Source: CAZVTU01 sp964630295 (GTDB lineage: Bacteria; Patescibacteriota; Minisyncoccia; Minisyncoccales; RBG-13-42-11). Taken from it: a stretch of 5,293 nt of DNA. Every line of letters begins with the position of its first letter. Position 1 is the stretch's first letter. The translations under genes were made by a program, and so were the position numbers. Shown here in pieces: positions 1-3,562 of this stretch. The stretch covers positions 1 through 5,293 of the forward strand of contig CAZVTU010000043.1 of the NCBI GenBank assembly GCA_964630295.1, given 5' to 3'. The notes below the pieces were generated by a model that was not told where the DNA came from, did not search any database, and saw nothing but the letters and a program-made list of their open reading frames with translations.

Positions 1-20
1 ATTTGATAAAATAATTTTAT

Positions 21-242
21 ATGGCAAAACAATGCGCTATCTGCGGAAAAAAATCTCAAACAGTTTGGCGGTTAAAAAAACTTCGAGGAAAATATAATCC
101 AACCATTAAAAAAAGAAAATATCCCAATCTTCAGTGGGTCTGGGTTCCCTCTGAAATTAAAAAACCAACTTTTAAAAAATTTGCTGGAAAGAGAATTTTA
201 GCTTGTACTAAATGTATTAAATCGATAGCTAAATCGAAATAA
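21..242 (+). CDS. rpmB: Large ribosomal subunit protein bL28, four-cysteine form
   Basis: This 73-aa protein is a structural component of the 50S ribosomal subunit. The family signature KRKYPNLQ is at residues 31-38, followed by a basic C-terminal half, and the length is normal for bL28. Two cysteine pairs, C5-x2-C8 (CAIC) and C62-x2-C65 (CTKC), match the zinc-binding pattern of the C+ form of this protein, so a bound zinc is expected. The ATG at 21 has no Shine-Dalgarno in the 20 nt visible before it. A TAAAAT -10-like box at 7-12 would place transcription start very near the ATG, so a leaderless mRNA is possible. The stop codon is 2 nt before the tRNA-Pro gene, which is probably on the same transcript. 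The identification is firm; zinc binding is inferred from the cysteines. Confidence 0.93.
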   Translation: MAKQCAICGKKSQTVWRLKKLRGKYNPTIKKRKYPNLQWVWVPSEIKKPTFKKFAGKRILACTKCIKSIAKSK

Positions 243-244
243 CT

Positions 245-318
245 CGGAGTGTAGTATAACGGTAGTATACACCCTTGGGGTGGGTGCGACCCGGGTTCGA
301 CTCCCGGCACTCCGACCA
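245..318 (+). tRNA. tRNA-Pro (anticodon GGG), CCA encoded
   Basis: A full cloverleaf can be drawn. The acceptor stem is 245-251 with 308-314, fully paired, with the C1-G72 end pair typical of bacterial tRNA-Pro, then A315 as discriminator and an encoded CCA at 316-318. The D arm is 254-257 with 265-268 (two G-U pairs) and has GG in the loop. The anticodon stem is 270-274 with 282-286, and its loop TTGGGGT places anticodon GGG at 277-279, followed by G37. The variable region is 4 nt. The T stem is 291-295 with 303-307 and the T loop is TTCGACT. GGG reads CCC and CCU proline codons. It starts 2 nt after the bL28 stop, so its 5' end probably needs RNase P processing from a shared transcript. Confidence 0.97.
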
Positions 319-321
319 ATT

Positions 322-348
322 AAAAATCCCACGATAAGTGGGGTTTTT
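322..348. terminator. Bidirectional intrinsic terminator between tRNA-Pro and the minus-strand ncRNA
   Basis: An A5 run (322-326), an arm TCCCAC (327-332), a 5-nt loop GATAA (333-337), an arm GTGGGG (338-343) and a T5 run (344-348) form a short GC-rich hairpin flanked by A and T tracts. Read on plus it ends the rpmB-tRNA transcript 3 nt after the CCA. Read on minus it ends the structured RNA, whose arm closes at 351. The outermost pair is T-G on plus and a C-A mismatch on minus, so the plus-strand form is slightly stronger. Confidence 0.82.
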
Positions 349-487
349 AAAGGCTCCGTTTTCTTCTAGAAAGTTTTATCGGAAAAAATTCCAAGTGGGA
401 ATCTCAGTCTCCCGCCACGACGAGAGATTCATATCGGACTCCCTAGAAGAACTTTTGTACCAGATCTAACTAGAAGGAACGGAGCCT
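322..487 (-). ncRNA. Structured noncoding RNA of about 166 nt, 6S-RNA-like rod; family not recognised
   Basis: A near-consensus promoter lies just upstream and an intrinsic terminator ends the unit, so this is probably an independent RNA gene. Helix P1 pairs 487-478 (AGGCUCCGUU) with 360-351 and continues as CUUCUAG 476-470 with CUAGAAG 369-363, 17 bp in all with one small internal loop. After a 14-nt 5'-side bulge, P2 pairs AAAGUU 455-450 with AACUUU 375-370. A large central bubble follows (449-431 against 398-376); its 3' strand can form a small GGAA-UUUU-UUCC hairpin (392-381). An apical helix GAAUCUC 430-424 pairs with GAGAUUC 405-399 and closes a G-rich loop. A rod with a central bubble is the architecture of 6S RNA, the RNA polymerase regulator, but that assignment is inference. 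Motifs of SRP RNA, tmRNA and RNase P RNA were not seen. An 18-codon reading frame lies inside (376-432). Confidence 0.72.
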
Positions 488-492
488 ATTTA

Positions 493-522
493 ATTATACC
501 TTTGAGCCAGAAGCCGTGTCAA
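493..522 (-). promoter_or_regulatory. Near-consensus sigma70-type promoter of the ncRNA
   Basis: On the minus strand, TTGACA (522-517) is followed by an 18-nt spacer and TATAAT (498-493), both perfect hexamers. Predicted transcription start is A487 or G486, exactly where the long complementary arm of the RNA begins, which supports both the promoter and the RNA 5' end. The -35 box is 9 nt past the kinase stop codon, so the promoter sits in the short intergenic gap. It is the strongest-looking promoter in the window, in keeping with an abundant RNA. Confidence 0.85.
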
Positions 523-531
523 ATCCTTTCC

Positions 532-1611
532 TTACAAATTTAAAACTTCGGTTATTTGCTTAATAAGAGAAACTACCACCGGAGGTGGAAGTAAACTGTA
601 AGAAGGCTTACCATCGTCGTCTAAAATCACCCAGGGCTTCTCTTCAATTATTACCTTTTTATTTTTATCATCCCATTTATATATATATTCTGGAGTAATT
701 TCGTAATCATCGATATAATCTCTGGCTAAACTTTTAGGAACAGAGTTCCTTAAGAAAACCTTTGGAATCCCATAAAGAGAGACCGCTTGTTTAATCAACT
801 TTTCATCTTTTTTTAATCTTTCTTTTATTAGTCTAATTCCCTTTTCATCTCCCTCTTTGGCAATTAATCTAACTGGTCGACAACGAGGATTGTCGCATAG
901 TAGATAAAATTTCTTTTCTTTTCTGTCGTACTCAATTTTGGACGTCGGTAATAATTTAAAATTTCTTGAAGTTTGACAAATTGGACAAACTCTCCGCCAT
1001 TTTATTCTTTCGTCAATCACTGACTCAGGAACATCTATCAAAACAAAAAAGTCAGGATCTGTCCGATAACCAATTAAATCACGAAAGAAAAGTGAGAAAT
1101 TTATTTGATCTAAATCGCGGGGGAAACCATCAATAAAAAGAGTCTTCTTTTTCCTTTTACCAATCTCTCTCTTGGTTAAAACCAAAATTAATTCGGTTGG
1201 TAAAAGAGTTTCGGTGTTTCTTTTCTCCAGGGTTTTAATTAATTCTTTTGTTGATAACCACCCGCGATAATTCTCTTCCAAAAATTTTATCAACTCTTTC
1301 TTTCTCTTCTTATCTTTTAATTCCTTGTCTACTTCTCTAATCATATCTCCGACAGAAAAGTGTTCTACTTTTTCTGGAGAAACCACTTCAGTAAACATCT
1401 TAGAATAAGTTCCCTTTCCTGAATTCTTTTTCCCTAATAAATAAGCAATAAAAGTATTCCCTGCTTTAAAATAATTTCTTAATTTTCTTATTTCTTTTCC
1501 GGCCTTCAATTCAAAATACTCTTTTCTACTTTTAGGATCATTTAAATCAAATTTCTTTTTTACATTTTTTAATTTTGTTTTAAAAACTGGAAACCGCATA
1601 GTTTTTCCCAT
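532..1611 (-). CDS. Adenylate-kinase-family nucleoside monophosphate kinase with zinc LID and extended N- and C-termini
   Basis: The core matches adenylate kinase, which transfers phosphate between ATP and AMP in the cytoplasm. It has a P-loop GKKNSGKGT (60-68), SVGDMIRE in the NMP-binding part (86-93), DGFPR (161-165) and WRRVCPIC opening the LID (205-212). The LID has a zinc-type set, C209-x2-C212 and C239-x4-C244, followed by an arginine helix with RL (265-266) like the conserved Adk arginine region. At 359 aa it is far longer than usual Adk (about 215 aa), with about 50 extra residues before the P-loop, a lengthened LID and about 75 extra at the C-terminus. The P-loop departs from the usual GxPGSGKGT. 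It overlaps the upstream metallo-beta-lactamase gene by 32 nt, or 20 nt if Met5 (1599) is the start; no Shine-Dalgarno decides between them. The NMP specificity (AMP or another) is uncertain, so no symbol is given. Confidence 0.85.
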   Translation of the reverse strand: MGKTMRFPVFKTKLKNVKKKFDLNDPKSRKEYFELKAGKEIRKLRNYFKAGNTFIAYLLGKKNSGKGTYSKMFTEVVSPEKVEHFSVGDMIREVDKELKDKKRKKELIKFLEENYRGWLSTKELIKTLEKRNTETLLPTELILVLTKREIGKRKKKTLFIDGFPRDLDQINFSLFFRDLIGYRTDPDFFVLIDVPESVIDERIKWRRVCPICQTSRNFKLLPTSKIEYDRKEKKFYLLCDNPRCRPVRLIAKEGDEKGIRLIKERLKKDEKLIKQAVSLYGIPKVFLRNSVPKSLARDYIDDYEITPEYIYKWDDKNKKVIIEEKPWVILDDDGKPSYSLLPPPVVVSLIKQITEVLNL

Positions 1612-2440
1612 TAGAAATAATTTTTATATCACTATCTAAATCAGTTCTGAAAATCTTTATACCATATTTTTTTAAAGTTTCCAAAGTTTTTGGATGGGGA
1701 TGACCGTAGGAATTCCCTTTACCGACTTGAATTACAGCGATTTCTGGAGAAACTTTTTCAATAAATTCTGGGCTACTGGAAGTTTTACTTCCATGATGAG
1801 CAACTTTTAAAATATCGGAGTCAATATCTAATCTCCTTTTAATCAGTTCTCCTTCAATCGATTTGTAGATATCACTGGTAAACAAAAAAGAATTTCCATC
1901 AAAAACCAATTTGGAAACAATAGAAGTATTGTTTGTCCCCTTGAATTCTTTTCCTTCTAAGTTTTCAAAGGGAAATAATATATAAATGTAAGATTTCTCA
2001 AATTCCACCTTTTGGCCGATTTTAGCAATAAAAATATTAGCTTTTTCTTTTTTAATTAATTTTTGCCACTCTTCAAATTCAGTTTTCTCTCTTTTTACTC
2101 CTGTCCATAAGATATTTTCAACTTTATAACCCTTTAAAACATCTAATAAACCAGCTAAATGATCTTTCTCAGGATGAGTTAAGATAATTAAATCTATTGT
2201 TCGATCATAAAAAGGCATCTCTTCATTAAGTTTCTCAAGGATAGTCGAATCTGGACCACCATCAATTAGAATTTGGTGTCTTTTAGGTGTCTCAATAAAT
2301 ATAGCATCCCCCTGACCAACATTAAAGAAAGTCACTTCTAGTAATTGGGATTGACTTAAATCATAAACCGCCAACCAAGCAAATATATTAGAAACAAAAA
2401 GTAAAATTAAAATAATGGCAGTCTCCTTATTTTCTCTCAT
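1580..2440 (-). CDS. ComEC/Rec2-like metallo-beta-lactamase-fold hydrolase with N-terminal membrane anchor
   Basis: Residues 8-26 form one hydrophobic segment (IILILLFVSNIFAWLAVYD region), a probable signal anchor that puts the rest outside the membrane. The body is a metallo-beta-lactamase fold of the type found at the C-terminus of ComEC: NVGQGDAIFI (40-49), DGG (60-62), THPEKDH (88-94, the HxxxDH metal motif), SD (189-190), KVAHHGS (212-218) and GHPHP (246-250). ComEC-family domains are thought to degrade or process the non-transported DNA strand during uptake. This 286-aa protein lacks the multi-helix Competence channel, so the substrate is unknown; a nuclease, phosphodiesterase or other hydrolase is possible. 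It is the first gene of an apparent operon with the overlapping kinase. Its ATG is 6 nt from a TATAAT box, so its mRNA may be leaderless. The fold and metal site are well supported; the function is inferred. Confidence 0.85.
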   Translation of the reverse strand: MRENKETAIILILLFVSNIFAWLAVYDLSQSQLLEVTFFNVGQGDAIFIETPKRHQILIDGGPDSTILEKLNEEMPFYDRTIDLIILTHPEKDHLAGLLDVLKGYKVENILWTGVKREKTEFEEWQKLIKKEKANIFIAKIGQKVEFEKSYIYILFPFENLEGKEFKGTNNTSIVSKLVFDGNSFLFTSDIYKSIEGELIKRRLDIDSDILKVAHHGSKTSSSPEFIEKVSPEIAVIQVGKGNSYGHPHPKTLETLKKYGIKIFRTDLDSDIKIISNGKNYAVSSF

Positions 2441-2446
2441 TGTTTT

Positions 2447-2475
2447 ATTATATTTTGCTTAACTAAGTTAAGCAA
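2447..2475 (-). promoter_or_regulatory. Promoter of the metallo-beta-lactamase/kinase operon, predicted leaderless
   Basis: A perfect TATAAT on minus (2452-2447) is preceded by a 17-nt spacer and a weak -35, TTGCTT (2475-2470). Only AAAACA separates the -10 box from the ATG at 2440, so transcription should start at or next to the start codon. There is no room for a Shine-Dalgarno sequence. The spacer and -35 are occupied by a perfect palindrome, so regulation by a bound repressor is likely. Confidence 0.65.
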
Positions 2476-2477
2476 AA
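2453..2477. promoter_or_regulatory. 25-bp perfect palindrome over the promoter spacer, candidate operator
   Basis: TTTTGCTTAACT (2453-2464) and AGTTAAGCAAAA (2466-2477) are exact inverted repeats around A2465. The palindrome abuts the -10 box (2447-2452) and covers the -35 region, the classic position for a dimeric repressor. As DNA symmetry it would suit a helix-turn-helix dimer; as RNA it would be a hairpin without a usable loop. No regulator gene is visible nearby, so the binding protein is unknown. Confidence 0.55.
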
Positions 2478-2512
2478 AAACAAAACGCCCAAGTTAATTC
2501 TTGAGCGTTTTG
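2474..2512 (-). terminator. Intrinsic terminator of the zinc-ribbon miniprotein gene
   Basis: CAAAACGC (2481-2488) pairs with GCGTTTTG (2505-2512), and CAAG (2490-2493) with CTTG (2500-2503), with one mismatch between them and a 6-nt loop. On minus it is followed by seven T residues (2480-2474), giving a typical intrinsic terminator 32 nt after the stop codon at 2545. The T-tract runs directly into the palindrome and promoter of the next gene, so end and start signals are fused. Confidence 0.8.
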
Positions 2513-2517
2513 TTCTG

Positions 2518-2537
2518 GAGGACTTTCGAAAATCCTC
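2518..2537. other. Small hairpin just after the zinc-ribbon gene
   Basis: GAGGA (2518-2522) and TCCTC (2533-2537) form a 5-bp stem, and the interior TTTCGAAA can add pairs. It lies between the stop codon of the 51-aa gene and its terminator. It has no T-tract and may only stabilise the 3' end of the mRNA or be chance. Confidence 0.25.
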
Positions 2538-2544
2538 TTTATTT

Positions 2545-2700
2545 TTAGGCTTTTCCTAATATTCGAAACATCTTAGTCCCACATTTAGGACAAGTGCCAG
2601 TTATCGCTTTTCGCTTTACTCCGCCTTTTCCTTTCATTGTTACTTCTTTAGCATTGGCTATCTCTCTTTTTGCTTTACATTTTACACAGTAACCTTGCAT
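2545..2700 (-). CDS. DUF5679-type zinc-ribbon miniprotein (51 aa)
   Basis: The frame reads MQGYCVKCKAKREIANAKEV at the start and ends CPKCGTKMFRILGKA. Two cysteine pairs, C5-x2-C8 (CVKC) and C37-x2-C40 (CPKCG), are 28 residues apart and form a single four-cysteine zinc ribbon. The middle, VTMKGKGGVKRKAITGTC, is glycine-lysine rich. The layout agrees with the small DUF5679 family common in candidate-phylum bacteria and some Chloroflexi, whose function is unknown; a nucleic-acid or ribosome role would fit the basic charge but is a guess. It is a separate transcription unit with a terminator at 2474-2512. No Shine-Dalgarno precedes the ATG; a TTTAAT -10-like box (2711-2706) ends 5 nt before it, suggesting a leaderless start as in the next gene. 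Confidence 0.85.
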   Translation of the reverse strand: MQGYCVKCKAKREIANAKEVTMKGKGGVKRKAITGTCPKCGTKMFRILGKA

Positions 2701-2705
2701 AGTAG

Positions 2706-2711
2706 ATTAAA
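2706..2711 (-). promoter_or_regulatory. Possible -10 box of the zinc-ribbon gene
   Basis: TTTAAT on minus matches TATAAT at five of six positions and ends 5 nt before the ATG at 2700, the same geometry as the neighbouring operon promoter. No good -35 lies 17 nt upstream. An alternative -35, TTGACT (2784-2779), has only a poor -10 (TAAGCT) at the right distance. The call is tentative. Confidence 0.3.
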
Positions 2712-2745
2712 GAGTTAAATTTTTTTCAAAAACGACCTTTTCCAC

Positions 2746-2781
2746 AGCTTAATTTAGCTTAATTTAAGTACAAATTTAAGT
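2746..2781. repeat. Short tandem and direct AT-rich repeats upstream of the zinc-ribbon gene
   Basis: AGCTTAATTT occurs twice head to tail (2746-2755 and 2756-2765). Next, AATTTAAGT occurs at 2761-2769 and 2773-2781. Together they make a 36-bp cluster about 45 nt before the start codon. The core GCTTAA is also the half-site of the palindrome at 2453-2477. A binding site for a regulator is possible; so is simple AT-rich slippage. Confidence 0.4.
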
Positions 2782-2791
2782 CAAGAGCGAA

Positions 2792-2852
2792 ATTCTTCCG
2801 CTTCTTGAGGAAGAATCGAGTGGAAGATGAAGCTAATGCTTCATCACCCACT
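2792..2852. other. Two consecutive hairpins downstream of nrdG
   Basis: Hairpin A: GATGAAGC (2826-2833), loop TAAT, GCTTCATC (2838-2845), extended by AGTGG (2819-2823) with CCACT (2848-2852), 13 bp in all. Hairpin B: ATTCTTCC (2792-2799), 9-nt loop, GGAAGAAT (2809-2816). Hairpin A starts 9 nt after the nrdG stop and could end the nrdD-nrdG transcript or protect its 3' end. Neither is followed by a strong T-tract on minus, so they are not called as classic intrinsic terminators. Confidence 0.5.
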
Positions 2853-2860
2853 GAAAAAAA

Positions 2861-3562
2861 TTAATCCCTTACTTCACAAACTTCAAAATAAGGAGAAATT
2901 TCTTTTTGGATTTCAATAAGAAAATCTTCAGAATAGGGCTTTATTTTTTTGAACTCAGGATTAATTGTCTTTTCTGGCCGGAAATTTTGAAGAAAATATT
3001 TTTTAGCTGGAGATAACCATTTAGCAATTTCTATCACATCTTCCTTTAAATGAATAGTGGGTACTACTGTTGTTCGAAACTCATATTCAATTTTTCCTTG
3101 TTTTAAAATATCAATACTTTTTTCAATGTCTCTAATCTTTACTTTTACTCCGGTAGCTTTATCATATTTCTCTTTAGGAGCTTTGATATCCATAGCTACA
3201 TAGTCCACCAAACCCTCGGCGGTCAATTGTTTCAACATTTCAGGATTGGAACCGTTTGTATCAAGTTTAATTAAATATCCTATTTTTTTATTTTTTTTAA
3301 TGAATTTGGGTAAATCTTTATGAATTGTTGGTTCTCCTCCGCAAATTACTACTCCCTCAAGCAATCCTTTTCTTTCTTCTAAAAAATCAAAAAATTCTTT
3401 TTCCGGAATCCGGGGCTGAAGTTTAATTCTTTCTGGTAAAACCAATTCTGATGAATAACAAAAAGGACAGCGGAAATTACAACCAATTAAAAAAACGGTG
3501 CAAGCTACCTTACCCGGATAATCAATAAGAGTAGTTTTTTGAAGCCCACCAATTTCTATCAT
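2861..3562 (-). CDS. nrdG: Anaerobic ribonucleoside-triphosphate reductase activating protein (radical SAM)
   Basis: This 233-aa radical-SAM enzyme uses a [4Fe-4S] cluster and S-adenosylmethionine to put the glycyl radical on NrdD. The start GGLQKTTLIDYPGKVACTVF is characteristic of the longer NrdG type. The cluster motif is C28-x3-C32-x2-C35 (GCNFRCPFC). GGEP (75-78) is the SAM-binding motif, and DTNG (101-104) and MDIKAP (124-129) follow as in pyruvate formate-lyase activase relatives. The length is typical and no extra ferredoxin domain is seen. The ATG overlaps the nrdD stop as ATGA, so translation is probably coupled, and its neighbour NrdD is the expected substrate. A general glycyl-radical activase is the only real alternative, and the context argues against it. 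Confidence 0.93.
   Translation of the reverse strand: MIEIGGLQKTTLIDYPGKVACTVFLIGCNFRCPFCYSSELVLPERIKLQPRIPEKEFFDFLEERKGLLEGVVICGGEPTIHKDLPKFIKKNKKIGYLIKLDTNGSNPEMLKQLTAEGLVDYVAMDIKAPKEKYDKATGVKVKIRDIEKSIDILKQGKIEYEFRTTVVPTIHLKEDVIEIAKWLSPAKKYFLQNFRPEKTINPEFKKIKPYSEDFLIEIQKEISPYFEVCEVRD

Noticed and set aside
131..319. 62-codon minus-strand frame opposite bL28 and the tRNA
   Set aside because: It is antisense to bL28 and tRNA-Pro and has no recognisable domain; both true genes are clear on the other strand.
322..487. Identification of the RNA as SRP RNA, tmRNA or RNase P RNA
   Set aside because: The conserved SRP apical motif is not present, the RNA is too short for tmRNA or RNase P RNA, and there is no tRNA-like end or alanine tag frame.
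351..487. Riboswitch or attenuator leader
   Set aside because: The unit ends in a terminator and the next gene downstream lies on the opposite strand, so there is no gene for it to control in cis.
351..487. Inverted repeats as ends of a small transposable element
   Set aside because: The arms are explained by the RNA helix, the unit has its own promoter and terminator, and no target-site duplication or transposase is seen.
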